Source of the DNA: Allofustis seminis DSM 15817
Lineage (GTDB): Bacteria; Bacillota; Bacilli; Lactobacillales; Carnobacteriaceae_A
Direction of reading: 5' to 3'
Length of the DNA stretch: 64,000 nt
NCBI RefSeq assembly: GCF_000374325.1
Contig: NZ_KB894084.1
Span: 1 to 64,000 of the forward strand
The first letter of the stretch is position 1. Every line of letters starts with the position of its first letter. The notes below the pieces were generated by a model. That model saw nothing but the letters and a program-made list of their open reading frames with translations. It was not told where the DNA came from and made no database searches. This document shows, piece by piece, positions 9,558-19,429 of the stretch. The translations under genes and the position numbers were made by a program.

Positions 9558-9652
9558 TTTGCCACGCTAAATCTTAAGGATTTGAACTTTAACCTAGCCC
9601 AAAATTAAGGTAAACTATAACTACAATGATTTTAAGATAGGAGTATATAAAA

Positions 9653-10834
9653 ATGAATGAAGAACAAGCTTCTCGAATTGATTATGGTATCGTTCTTTCA
9701 GTCATGTTACTGGCAATTATCGGACTCGGCTCGTTGCACTCAACGGTCGTGATGCAAGACTTACCTTTTCGCATGACCATTATGCAAGGCATCTGGTATG
9801 TGTTAGGAATTTCAGCGGCCAGTCTTATTATGCTATTTGACTCGGAACAGTTATGGAAAATTACGGAATATTTATATATTGCAGGCATTGTTATTATGTT
9901 TTTGACGCTCTTTTTATATGATCGTCAATTGGAAGCACAATGGGGGGGGCGCAGCTGGGTGCGTATTCCATTCATTAATTTTACGTTGCAACCCTCAGAA
10001 TTTGTAAAAATTTCATATATCCTAATGCTAGCAAAGATTACAACATTACATAATAGTACTTACATACATCGTACGACAGAATCAGATTGGCGTCTGCTCT
10101 TGCGGTTGATTGGCTATGCAGTGCCCATTGTTGCCTTGAACTTATTGCAAGGTGATTTAGGGACGACACTTGTATATTTCGCCATTTTAGGTGGTGTGAT
10201 CTTAATCTCTGGTATTCAATGGAAGATTTTGTTGCCAATTATTTTGCTAGTATTTGGGTTGGCGGCATTAGCCGTTGTTTTAGTTGTTTATAATCGCGAT
10301 ATTTTAAAAGTTTATTTTGGCATGAAAGATTATCAATTTTCGCGCATTGATACGTGGCTTGACCCATACCATGATGCAAGTGCTGCAAGTTATCAGTTGA
10401 TTCAGTCACTGAAAGCGATTGGAAGTGGTGGCGTCTTTGGTAAGGGGTTTGCGATTTCAGAAGTTTTTGTCCCAGTGCGTGAATCGGATATGATTTTTGC
10501 GACTATTGGCGAGAATTTCGGCTTTGCAGGCGGTTCTTTTTTAATCTTTGTTTATTTTGTTTTGATTTATAACATGATCAAAGTCGTCTATGACACGAAG
10601 AATGAATTCTATGCTTATATTGCGGTCGGTGTGATTATGATGATTGTCTTTCACGTGGTCGAAAATATCGGAATGAATATTGGCTTGCTGCCAGTTACAG
10701 GAATTCCGCTGCCTTTTATCTCTCAAGGAGGTTCTGCTCTTTTAGGAAATATGATGGGAATAGGGTTGATTATGTCCATGCGCTTCCATTATCGTTCCTA
10801 TATGTTCTCAGGTGATGGGGACAAATTCCACTAA
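9653..10834 (+). CDS. rodA: Peptidoglycan glycosyltransferase RodA (SEDS family)
   Basis: Polytopic SEDS polymerase that makes glycan strands from lipid II during side-wall or peripheral growth, paired with a class B PBP. About ten transmembrane segments are visible. Family motifs are QPSEFVKISYILMLAK, GDLGTTLV, the catalytic-aspartate motif PVRESDMIFATIGENFGF and PLPFISQGGSALLGN. It resembles pneumococcal RodA more than FtsW across the full length (393 aa). The start follows ATAGGAG. ftsW comes 39 bp later, so both division and elongation polymerases are encoded side by side and probably cotranscribed. Confidence 0.94.
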   Translation: MNEEQASRIDYGIVLSVMLLAIIGLGSLHSTVVMQDLPFRMTIMQGIWYVLGISAASLIMLFDSEQLWKITEYLYIAGIVIMFLTLFLYDRQLEAQWGGRSWVRIPFINFTLQPSEFVKISYILMLAKITTLHNSTYIHRTTESDWRLLLRLIGYAVPIVALNLLQGDLGTTLVYFAILGGVILISGIQWKILLPIILLVFGLAALAVVLVVYNRDILKVYFGMKDYQFSRIDTWLDPYHDASAASYQLIQSLKAIGSGGVFGKGFAISEVFVPVRESDMIFATIGENFGFAGGSFLIFVYFVLIYNMIKVVYDTKNEFYAYIAVGVIMMIVFHVVENIGMNIGLLPVTGIPLPFISQGGSALLGNMMGIGLIMSMRFHYRSYMFSGDGDKFH

Positions 10835-10873
10835 TAATCCAGCTGTCAATGGCGTAAAAAAGGAGGAAATAAA

Positions 10874-12079
10874 GTGCGTGATCTGATAATCGAACGCTTT
10901 AAATGGATGGATAGAGGCATACTTTTTTCTTATGTTTTTTTATTAATTTTTAGTGTGCTAGCCGTTTATAGTGCAAGTAGTTATGTAGCATTAAATGATT
11001 ATGGTAATCCTGGTTATTTTTTGTTGCGTCAAAGCGTTTTTGTGCTGATTGGGGCAGTTGCCTTTTTATTTGCTTTTATTTTTCCACTGAAGAAATTGCA
11101 ATATCCTAGATGGATTATGTGGGGTGCAGGGATTACGATTTTCTTGCTTGTGGCAGTTTATTTTACTCCACCTGTTTTAGGGGCACGTCGCTGGTTTAAT
11201 TTAAAGATTATTACAATTCAGCCCGCTGAATTTGCTAAGCTTTTTGTTGTGTGGTATTTAGCATATAGTTTTTCATTACGACAAGTTCGTTTACAAAAAG
11301 ATTTTATTCAAGCTATTTTACAGCCAGGTATTTTGGTGGCACTTATTGCTCTTTTAATGTTATTTGAACCAGATACTGGGACAGTATTCGTGATTGGTGT
11401 GACAGCAGTCTTTATGGCTGCTGCGAGTGGTGCTTCATTGAAATATGCTATCCGCATTGTTGCAGTGGGTGTTATTAGCTTTCTTTCAATTTTCTTGATT
11501 GTAAGCCTCTTCGGGGATAAACTTTCCCCACTGTTAGGATATCGTTATGAGCGTTTTGTTGGTTTCTTTAATCCCTTTAAATATGCAGATGATGCGGGGC
11601 ATCAGTTGGTCAACTCTTACTATGCGTTGCGCCGCGGTGGACTGTTTGGGGTAGGTATTGGCAAGAGCGTTCAAAAAACAGGGTATTTACCTTTTCCTTA
11701 TACGGATTTTATATTGCCTATTATTGGAGAAGAGATTGGCTTTATCGGTTTGAGTCTTGTGCTAGGCATCATATTTAGTCTTGTAAGCCGGATATTTTTA
11801 ATTGCAGCACGAACGGGACGCAATTTTGATAGCCTGCTCTGTATCGGAATTGGCTCTATGTTAATGGTTCAGATAATGGTTAATGCCTTTGGAGTAACAG
11901 GCTTTTTGCCAATTACAGGTATTACATTTCCATTTTTAAGTTATGGTGGATCAAGTCTGATTGTGGTCTCACTTGCGACGGGACTAGCGGCCAATGCGAG
12001 TGCCAATCTTGCCAAAGATCGTCAGATGCGAAAAAATAATAAAAAAGGAGCAAGTAATGACGGATCATTATTACACTAA
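10874..12079 (+). CDS. ftsW: Peptidoglycan glycosyltransferase FtsW (SEDS family)
   Basis: Septal SEDS polymerase acting with a class B PBP in the divisome. About ten transmembrane segments. The diagnostic pieces are IQPAEFAKL, DAGHQLVNSYYALRRGG, then LPFPYTDFILPIIGEEIGF, which carries the catalytic aspartate, and TFPFLSYGGSSL. These match FtsW better than RodA. The start codon is GTG, seven bases after AAAGGAGGAA. The lysine-rich C-terminal tail is cytoplasmic. The 3' end overlaps the next gene by 23 bp. Confidence 0.93.
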   Translation: MRDLIIERFKWMDRGILFSYVFLLIFSVLAVYSASSYVALNDYGNPGYFLLRQSVFVLIGAVAFLFAFIFPLKKLQYPRWIMWGAGITIFLLVAVYFTPPVLGARRWFNLKIITIQPAEFAKLFVVWYLAYSFSLRQVRLQKDFIQAILQPGILVALIALLMLFEPDTGTVFVIGVTAVFMAAASGASLKYAIRIVAVGVISFLSIFLIVSLFGDKLSPLLGYRYERFVGFFNPFKYADDAGHQLVNSYYALRRGGLFGVGIGKSVQKTGYLPFPYTDFILPIIGEEIGFIGLSLVLGIIFSLVSRIFLIAARTGRNFDSLLCIGIGSMLMVQIMVNAFGVTGFLPITGITFPFLSYGGSSLIVVSLATGLAANASANLAKDRQMRKNNKKGASNDGSLLH

Positions 12080-12672
12080 AATACCTACAACGGTGTCTGA
12101 TCGCCATACATGGCAAGCACGTATTGGCACTGAAAAATTGACTTTTACGACAGATGCGGGCGTTTTTTCCAAAATGCAAATCGACTATGGATCAGCACTC
12201 TTAGCAGAAACTGCTGCTGCAACTTGTGCAGACTTGCCACATGGTAATGTGTTGGATGTAGGATGTGGTTATGGACCTATTGGCATCTATTTGGCGAAGA
12301 AGATGCCTATGCGTGACGTGCATTTGGTTGATATTAATGAGCGTGCAGTAGAATTAGCACGCATAAATGCTGAAGCAAATCATGTTGCCTCTCAAGTATC
12401 CATCTACTCTTCTTATTTATATGAAGCGATTTCTGACCAATCTTTTGCTTTAATTGTCAGCAATCCGCCGATTCGTGCAGGAAAGAAAGTCGTCCACGAA
12501 ATTCTTGAAAAAAGTAAAGACTATCTAGTGCCAGGGGGACAATTACAAATTGTCATCCAAAAAAAAACAAGGGGCACCCAGTGCAAAAGCTAAAATGTTA
12601 GAAGTGTTTGGGAATGTTCAACGGATCGCCCTTTCAAAAGGTTATTGGGTGCTTCAATCTATAAAAGAATAA
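12057..12672 (+). pseudogene. RsmC-like class I SAM methyltransferase, frameshifted at an A9 tract
   Basis: Resembles small RsmC/YbxB-type methyltransferases that modify guanine N2 in 16S rRNA. The SAM-binding motif VLDVGCGYGPIG and the catalytic SNPPIRAGK motif are intact. After IQKK the frame hits a run of nine A and then stops at 12593, giving a 178-aa product. With eight A the frame continues QGAPSAKAKMLEVFGN... to the stop at 12672, giving a 204-aa protein of normal family length. About 25 wild-type residues at the C-terminus, including the last strand of the Rossmann sheet, are lost. The ATG lies inside ftsW after AAAAAAGGAG. It may be a real frameshift, slippage-rescued, or a sequencing error. 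Confidence 0.85.
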
Positions 12673-12724
12673 ATGAAGGACATCATGCCACTTATTGCAT
12701 TTAGTGGCTTATCCTATTGATGAG

Positions 12725-12756
12725 ACCATGCATCATATATGATGCATGGTTTTTAT
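12725..12756 (+). terminator. Terminator after the methyltransferase gene (end of rodA-ftsW unit)
   Basis: A perfect 26-bp palindrome (ACCATGCATCATA and its complement) followed by TTTTTATTTTA. A weaker hairpin, GCCACT/AGTGGC, precedes it at 12687-12708. Confidence 0.88.
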
Positions 12757-12774
12757 TTTATATAGGGAAAGCGT

Positions 12775-12803
12775 CTGACGTAGGGAATGATTTTTGGTAT
12801 GAT
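12775..12803 (+). promoter_or_regulatory. Putative promoter of the fructokinase gene
   Basis: CTGACG (-35, four of six consensus bases), a 17-base spacer and TATGAT (-10), 45 bp before the start codon and after the preceding terminator. Confidence 0.55.
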
Positions 12804-12848
12804 GTAAACTAAAGGTGAGAAATATTTTTGTGAAGGGGTTTGATTATA

Positions 12849-13721
12849 ATGTATGGAGCTATTGAAGCGGGAGGTACTAAGTTTGTATGCGCAGTATCGG
12901 CGGAGGATTTCAGCTCAATCGAAAAAGTGGTAATTGATACAGGGCAGCCACAGCAAACATTGCAGGCGGTGTTTGACTTTTTTGACCGTTATCCACTGAA
13001 AGCGATGGGCATTGGATCATTTGGACCAATTGATCTGGATCAAACATCAAAAACATATGGTTATATAATGGAAACGCCAAAATTAGAGTGGAAAAACTTT
13101 GATATGTTAGGAGCTTTTGTCAATCGATACAATATTCCCATTGGTTGGAATACAGATGTCAATATTGCAGCACTGGCAGAAGCAACGCTAGGGGTAGCTA
13201 AGCAATATCAGTCATGCCTTTATCTTACAGTTGGGACGGGTGTAGGTGGCGGTATCGTTGTTGATCACAAAATTTTTAATAAAAAAAGACATGGAGAGCT
13301 TGGACATATTCGAATGAAAAAATTACCAGGAGATCAATTCTGTGGAGTCTGTCCTTACCATGAGGACTGTCTAGAAGGCTTGGTTTCTGGTCCGGCCATT
13401 GAAAAAAGAAGTGGCAAAAAAGGAATATACCTTGCGGAAGATGATGAAATTTGGGGATTGGTCAGTTATTATATTGCGCAAGCCTTAGTTGATTATACTT
13501 ATACACTATCGCCAGATTGTATTATTTTAGGTGGCGGCGTTATGCACCAGAAACATTTGTTGCCGCGAATAAAAGCGTGGTATCAGAAGTTGAATAATCA
13601 TTATATGCCTGTCGATAACCTTGATGATTATATTGTTGAACCTGCATTGGGGGATGAAGCGGGGCTATATGGTGGATTAGTGTTAGCCAAGGAGCAGTAT
13701 AATATAGGGACTTCCCACTAA
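12849..13721 (+). CDS. scrK: Fructokinase (ROK family)
   Basis: Phosphorylates fructose with ATP to fructose-6-phosphate. The N-terminal ATP-binding loop is GAIEAGGTKF. The ROK signature region has VGTGVGGG near residue 130, and the zinc site GELGH...CGVCPYHEDCLEG supplies one His and three Cys. The CPYHEDCLEGLVSGPA wording is characteristic of fructokinase rather than glucokinase members. I choose the ATG ten bases after GAAGGGG (290 aa); a TTG nine bases earlier overlaps that site. No sugar transporter or sucrase is adjacent, so the gene stands alone between a promoter and a bidirectional terminator. Confidence 0.9.
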   Translation: MYGAIEAGGTKFVCAVSAEDFSSIEKVVIDTGQPQQTLQAVFDFFDRYPLKAMGIGSFGPIDLDQTSKTYGYIMETPKLEWKNFDMLGAFVNRYNIPIGWNTDVNIAALAEATLGVAKQYQSCLYLTVGTGVGGGIVVDHKIFNKKRHGELGHIRMKKLPGDQFCGVCPYHEDCLEGLVSGPAIEKRSGKKGIYLAEDDEIWGLVSYYIAQALVDYTYTLSPDCIILGGGVMHQKHLLPRIKAWYQKLNNHYMPVDNLDDYIVEPALGDEAGLYGGLVLAKEQYNIGTSH

Positions 13722-13724
13722 ATT

Positions 13725-13796
13725 AAAAGTCTGAGCCGTTACGCTATCCAGTAGACTTAGCTGCTGGAGGGAGGGTCGTATCGGTCAGACTTTTTT
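13725..13796. terminator. Bidirectional terminator with an internal folded arm, between convergent genes
   Basis: The outer stem AAAAGTCTGA/TCAGACTTTT has a T6 run on the + strand and a T4 run on the minus strand. Inside it CCG-T-TACG pairs with CGTA-T-CGG, and CCAGTAG with CTGCTGG, so nearly the whole 70-nt element folds into one long arm. It serves the fructokinase gene (+) and the deoxynucleoside kinase gene (-). Confidence 0.8.
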
Positions 13797-13798
13797 AG

Positions 13799-14449
13799 CT
13801 ATTTAAAAGGCAAATTATCAATGTGATGCAGTTTAGCACCGACTTGTTCAATCACGAATTGACGATCTTCTTCATGATCTAAGTTAATTTCATCAATATT
13901 AATGATGAGTGTTTCGCTTTTGTCATAAGATTTGAACCAATCATCATAACGACTGTGCAGTTTTGTATAATAAGCAAGCAATCCTTCATTTTGGTCAATT
14001 TGTTCAAAGGCGCGTCCACGGCGAGTAATGCGGTCCAGATGTGTTTGCAATGAGCCACGCAAATAAATTAATAAATCGGGTCCTTTTTTTGGCAATCCGT
14101 CCAACTCTTCCATCATATTATCCAAAAGCTCTAAGTATAAATCGAGCTCTTCACTGGAAAGGTTACCTTCTTCATAATTAATGCGCGTAAATAATGCATC
14201 TTCATAAATGCTGCGATCTAGCACATTATTTTTGTGGTAGAGTGCTTCTTTAATACTTTTAAATCGTTTATTCAAAAAGAAAATTTGCAAGGCAAAGGCA
14301 TAACGTTTTGGATCTTCATAATATTTCTCCAAGATGGGGTTATTGTCAACTGATTCATAAAAAGGTGTCGTTCCTAATGCATCTGCCAGCATGGTTGTAT
14401 ATGTTGTTTTTCCTGCACCAATCATTCCTGCTAATACTATCACTGCCAT
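13799..14449 (-). CDS. Deoxynucleoside kinase (dGK/dAK type)
   Basis: Salvage kinase that phosphorylates deoxyadenosine or deoxyguanosine to the monophosphate. The P-loop GMIGAGKTT starts at residue 8, the substrate-binding ES(V)DNNP follows near 34, and the DRSIYEDALF motif, typical of the dCK/dGK family, lies near 80; a lid arginine region (RRGRAFEQ) lies near 145. At 216 aa the length is standard. Lactic acid bacteria often carry a dGK/dAK pair, but only one copy is present here, so substrate preference is open. The minus-strand ATG has AAAGGAG upstream. Confidence 0.9.
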   Translation of the reverse strand: MAVIVLAGMIGAGKTTYTTMLADALGTTPFYESVDNNPILEKYYEDPKRYAFALQIFFLNKRFKSIKEALYHKNNVLDRSIYEDALFTRINYEEGNLSSEELDLYLELLDNMMEELDGLPKKGPDLLIYLRGSLQTHLDRITRRGRAFEQIDQNEGLLAYYTKLHSRYDDWFKSYDKSETLIINIDEINLDHEEDRQFVIEQVGAKLHHIDNLPFK

Positions 14450-14647
14450 AGAGTCTCCTTTGAAAAATATTTTATGACTTTATACTACCACAAGATATAG
14501 TGTTTTTGGAAGTTGTCTGTCACAAAAAATATTTATTTTTTCACGAGATATTCACATGCATAAGATCCCATGCTGAAAAATAATCATTATCCAGATAAGT
14601 TGTGTGCCGTCTTGTGTATAATAGAAAAGTAGAAAGGGATGAATACT

Positions 14648-15358
14648 ATGAATATTTATGCACATCGCGGATATTCCGGACGCTATCTAGAAAATACGAT
14701 GGAAGCTTTTATTGCGGCAGATTTGATGCAAGCGGACGGTATCGAATTAGATGTGAGATTGTCGCTTGATGGTGAAGTCATAGTTTTTCACGATGCTACC
14801 TTATCGCGAACGTTCCAGTGGCGTGGCTTTATCAGCAAAAAGCCGGCACATATCTTACAACAGATTTATACACGTAAAAATGGGCGCACATATCATATCC
14901 CGACATTAGATGATTTTTTATATTGGTTTGCACAGACGAATTTAATGGTGAATATTGAATTTAAAGCCGATTCCGCAAAGGACAATGGACTTGAAGCCAA
15001 AACGATTCAACTTTTGAAAGATTATGATGTATGTGACCGCGTCTTTTTCTCCAGCTTCGACGAAAAAGCGCTTAAACGTGCAAAACAACTTGCACCAGAA
15101 ATTGCAGCGGGTCTACTTGTAAAATCAGCCAGTGAAACAACGATTTTAAAGGCAGCAGATTTGGCCCTTGATTTCTATCATCCATCACATCGAAAATTGA
15201 CAAAAGAGTTGGTTGCCTTTGCACATCATCATTTGCTCAAAGTGAATGCATGGACCGTCAACAAACCGAAAAATATCTTACGCATGGCCGCTTTGGGAGT
15301 GGATGGGATTATTACAGATGATCCCGTACGTGCAAAGATGGTATTGCAGATGAATTGA
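14648..15358 (+). CDS. Glycerophosphodiester phosphodiesterase
   Basis: Hydrolyses glycerophosphodiesters to glycerol-3-phosphate and an alcohol. The GDPD TIM-barrel signature is present: AHRGYSGRYLENT with catalytic His, then GIELDVRLSLDGEVIVFHD with the metal-binding Glu-x-Asp and second catalytic His. NIEFKA and a C-terminal VDGIITDDP follow. No signal peptide is seen, so it is cytosolic. I use the second ATG (M-N-I-Y-A-H-R-G, 236 aa), ten bases after AGAAAGGG, because the ATG nine bases upstream abuts that site. TATAAT lies at 14617-14622. The stop is 14 bases before the pcp start. Confidence 0.92.
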   Translation: MNIYAHRGYSGRYLENTMEAFIAADLMQADGIELDVRLSLDGEVIVFHDATLSRTFQWRGFISKKPAHILQQIYTRKNGRTYHIPTLDDFLYWFAQTNLMVNIEFKADSAKDNGLEAKTIQLLKDYDVCDRVFFSSFDEKALKRAKQLAPEIAAGLLVKSASETTILKAADLALDFYHPSHRKLTKELVAFAHHHLLKVNAWTVNKPKNILRMAALGVDGIITDDPVRAKMVLQMN

Positions 15359-15372
15359 AAGGAATGAAATTG

Positions 15373-16023
15373 ATGAAAATATTAGTAACAGCCTTTGACC
15401 CTTTTGGAAATGATCAAGTTAATCCAGCGCTGGAGGCGGTGAAGCAGTTGCCGCAAGAAATTGCTGGTGCACAAATTATTACGCTTGAAGTGCCAACGAT
15501 TTTCAATACATCAGCAGCGGTCGTCAAGGAAGCAGTGGACAATTATCGCCCCGATGTCTTAGTGAATATTGGTCAGGCGGGTGGTCGAGCAGGTATTACA
15601 CCAGAAAGAGTCGCCATTAATATAGATGATGCTGCTATCTGTGATAATGCAGGACAACAACCCATTGATCAAATTATTCAACCTGATGGTGCTGCCGCCT
15701 ATTTTAGTACATTGCCTATCAAAGCAATTGTTGCTGCACTGAAAGCGGCGGATATTCCTGCAACAGTTTCTAATACGGCTGGAACATTTGTCTGCAATCA
15801 TCTGATGTATCAAAATTTATACTTAGCACAACATGAGTATCCTCAGATGAAGGCAGGATTCATTCATATTCCTTATATGGATGAACAACTTGGCACACAT
15901 CAACAACAAAAACCATCGCTACCACTTGCGACATTAGTCAAAGGACTATGTATTGCACTTGAAGCGATTGTTACATTTGATGGACGGCCTGATTTACAAA
16001 CAATTGAAGGAAAAATTTCGTAA
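15373..16023 (+). CDS. pcp: Pyroglutamyl-peptidase I
   Basis: Cysteine peptidase that removes N-terminal pyroglutamate from peptides. The C15-family catalytic residues are visible: Glu in ITPERVAIN, Cys in NTAGTFVCNHLMY and His in GFIHIPY. The N-terminus MKILVTAFDPFGNDQVNPA is canonical. With the ATG nine bases after GAAAGGA the protein is 216 aa, matching the family's usual 215; in-frame ATG and TTG codons upstream are spaced too close to the site. It follows the phosphodiesterase gene closely, so the two are probably one transcript. Confidence 0.95.
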   Translation: MKILVTAFDPFGNDQVNPALEAVKQLPQEIAGAQIITLEVPTIFNTSAAVVKEAVDNYRPDVLVNIGQAGGRAGITPERVAINIDDAAICDNAGQQPIDQIIQPDGAAAYFSTLPIKAIVAALKAADIPATVSNTAGTFVCNHLMYQNLYLAQHEYPQMKAGFIHIPYMDEQLGTHQQQKPSLPLATLVKGLCIALEAIVTFDGRPDLQTIEGKIS

Positions 16024-16098
16024 TTCAAAATAAAACACGAACTTTTTATGTTTTATTTGAAAAATATACGGGTTTATGATAGTCTACAAACAATTTAA

Positions 16099-17595
<1,497 letters not shown>

Positions 17596-17605
17596 TGATT
17601 GATTA

Positions 17606-17664
17606 AAAAAACTGTCACTTCCTAATATGCATAAAGGCATATCAAAAGAAGTGACAGCTTTTTT
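17606..17664. terminator. Bidirectional terminator between guaB and purC
   Basis: The stem CTGTCACTTC/GAAGTGACAG is perfect, with A6 before it and T6 after it, so it works in both directions. An inner hairpin ATATGC/GCATAT sits in the loop. Confidence 0.88.
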
Positions 17665-17670
17665 ATTTTA

Positions 17671-18351
17671 TTATGCTAAATAGCGATGAATATCAAGTGG
17701 ATGAACGGGCTCACCGCGGTGCGTTACGCGCATATTTCCGCCTGAGATCTCATCAATGAGTAGGATATCACCTGTTTTTTTGCTGCGGCCGAACTCTAAT
17801 TTAATATCAATGAGGTGCAGCTGATGATCCGCAAGCAATTGCTGAATGATATGGCTGATGTTTCTTGTTTTTTCAATGAGTGTATCATGCTCTTGAGCAG
17901 TCAGTAGACGGAGTGCAACAAGTGTTTCCTTTTCAATGAAAGGATCGCCACGTTGATCGTCTTTTAATGAGATTTCAATCAATTGTGGTAATGGATCGCC
18001 TTCTTTTACATAATTGCCGTAGCGTCGAACGAAGCTTCCTGCCGCTTCAAAACGGCAAATGACTTCCAACCCTTTTCCAAAAGGTTCGATGGGCAGCACT
18101 TCCATGGTCTGTTTGTCAAGATCTGCATTAACAAAGTGAGTTGCAATTCCTGCCGCTTCAATTGCAGTAAAGAAATATTGTGAAAGCATCAAACCTGCAC
18201 GCCCTGATCCTGGTACAGTTAAACCGACTTCATTGCTTCCGGGATCAAAGACTCCTGCTTTTCCTGTCATATCATCTTTGAATACGAGTTGGATATTTCC
18301 TGATGATAATTCATACACATCTTTTGTTTTACCTGTATAAATTTTCTTCAT
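17671..18351 (-). CDS. purC: Phosphoribosylaminoimidazole-succinocarboxamide synthase (SAICAR synthase)
   Basis: Joins CAIR and aspartate with ATP to form SAICAR, step seven of IMP synthesis. The sequence starts with the classic KKIYTGKTKDVYE. The ATP-binding region has LVFKDDMT, and IDIKLEFGRSK and LIDEISGGNMR match the PurC signatures. The length of 226 aa is slightly short but complete for the family. It is transcribed away from purS, with a 191-bp shared control region, instead of lying inside the operon as in Bacillus. The minus-strand ATG follows AAGGGGCAGT. Confidence 0.95.
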   Translation of the reverse strand: MKKIYTGKTKDVYELSSGNIQLVFKDDMTGKAGVFDPGSNEVGLTVPGSGRAGLMLSQYFFTAIEAAGIATHFVNADLDKQTMEVLPIEPFGKGLEVICRFEAAGSFVRRYGNYVKEGDPLPQLIEISLKDDQRGDPFIEKETLVALRLLTAQEHDTLIEKTRNISHIIQQLLADHQLHLIDIKLEFGRSKKTGDILLIDEISGGNMRVTHRGEPVHPLDIHRYLA

Positions 18352-18542
18352 ACTGCCCCTTCTTTCTTTTTAATACATTTATTTTACCGTAAAAGCGAAA
18401 TAAAAACGAACGAAAAATACAAAAAATAAATAAAATAGTTGAAAAAAACGAATAAAATGATATATTTAAGTAGAATATCCGTATAATATTCAAAACAAAT
18501 CATAAAACGTTCGGTTTTTTAAAAATAAAAGGGAGTGTCCAA
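18352..18542. promoter_or_regulatory. Divergent purC/purS control region with PurBox-like sites
   Basis: For purS, TTGAAA (18439-18444), a 16-base spacer and TATATT (18461-18466) form one promoter candidate; TATAAT at 18482-18487 is another. On the minus strand AAAACCGAACGTT (18506-18518) matches the PurR box AWWWCCGAACWWT at 12 of 13 positions. Weaker CGAA-centred copies lie on the + strand at 18402-18414 and 18444-18456. The region is very AT-rich. I see no purine riboswitch core. Confidence 0.45.
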
Positions 18543-18791
18543 ATGTATAAAGTGGAAGTTTTCATTTCAAAAAAAGAGTCCGTCATCGATCCAGTAGCGC
18601 AAGTCATTCAAGAAACGGCAGATAAATTGCAACCGGCAACATATTCTAATTTTCAAACAAAAAAATTGATTGTGTTTGAAGTCGCTGCACCAAGTCGTGC
18701 GGAAGCGGAATCTCTTGCTCATACAGTGGCGCAAAAGTTACTCGTCAATAGCGCGATGGAAGACTATCAGCTTACTGTGAAGGAGGCTTAA
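18543..18791 (+). CDS. purS: FGAM synthase subunit PurS
   Basis: Small dimeric subunit that bridges PurL and PurQ in the Gram-positive-type FGAM synthase complex. The 82-aa sequence begins MYKVEVFISKKESVIDP and contains the typical IQETADKLQ and ESLAHTVAQKLL helices. The start follows GGGAGTG. The stop is five bases before purQ, and the order S-Q-L is the standard one. PurS is essential for glutamine-dependent activity in the family, which makes its retention beside an altered PurQ notable. Confidence 0.95.
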   Translation: MYKVEVFISKKESVIDPVAQVIQETADKLQPATYSNFQTKKLIVFEVAAPSRAEAESLAHTVAQKLLVNSAMEDYQLTVKEA

Positions 18792-18796
18792 ATTCT

Positions 18797-19429
18797 ATGA
18801 AAGCAGCCATTATTAATTTTTCTGGCGCAAACGGTGCGCTTGAGCTAGCAGAAGCGCTCAACACACATACGGATTTCACTGTTGAACATCTTTCCGATCA
18901 GACAATAGACTTAAGTGATTATGGTGTCATTTTTTTACCAGGTGGAGCTTCTTATGGTGATTATCTACGTCCTGGTGCAGTGGCAGCGACCACGCCAGTG
19001 ATGAGTGCCTTAAAGCAAGTACGCCAATATGCAACGATTATCGGTATTGGTAACGGTTTTCAAATTCTATGTGAAGCAGGCCTACTGCCAGGCGGATTCG
19101 TCCAAAATGAATCCCTTAATTTTCATGAAGAATTAGTAACCATTCATTTCAATGACTTGAAACTTCAATTACTCGCCAGTGCGAAATTCGGCCAATATGT
19201 TCTGAACGATTCTATAAAAGATGACCAAGTTCTCATGACATATGAAAAAGGGTCGCCATTTGGTTCTCGCGCCAAAAATATCGCTGCCCTTTGCGATGAT
19301 ACTGGCCATGTGATGGGAGTTTTCCCTCATCCGGAACGCGTATGCCAAAGCTGGCAAGCAGCTACAGATGGAAAAGAAGTTTTCGAATGGATCGAAGAAG
19401 TAGCGTCTAGAAATGAGGGAAGAAAATGA
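18797..19429 (+). CDS. purQ: FGAM synthase subunit PurQ with the catalytic cysteine replaced by glycine
   Basis: PurQ is the class I glutaminase of FGAM synthase; it should release ammonia from glutamine for PurL. Family landmarks are clear: [19 protein letters not shown] (residues 46-64), [15 protein letters not shown] (86-100) and the His178/Glu180 pair in FPHPER. But the nucleophile-elbow position, Cys in GICNGFQ or GVCNGFQ relatives, is Gly85 (codon GGT at 19049). The Ala-His-Gly loop of relatives is Ser-Ala-Lys at 128-130. The frame is intact at 210 aa and overlaps purL by 4 bp. I infer a glutaminase-inactive but structurally retained subunit. Confidence 0.9.
   Translation: MKAAIINFSGANGALELAEALNTHTDFTVEHLSDQTIDLSDYGVIFLPGGASYGDYLRPGAVAATTPVMSALKQVRQYATIIGIGNGFQILCEAGLLPGGFVQNESLNFHEELVTIHFNDLKLQLLASAKFGQYVLNDSIKDDQVLMTYEKGSPFGSRAKNIAALCDDTGHVMGVFPHPERVCQSWQAATDGKEVFEWIEEVASRNEGRK

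Noticed and set aside
18352-18542. Purine riboswitch before purS
   Set aside because: No three-way-junction core sequence can be found; the region is almost all A and T with PurBox-like sites instead.
18950-18985. Pro instead of Cys in PurQ DYLRPG as a further defect
   Set aside because: DYLRPG also occurs in active PurQ proteins such as Thermotoga as I recall, so it is not evidence of inactivity.
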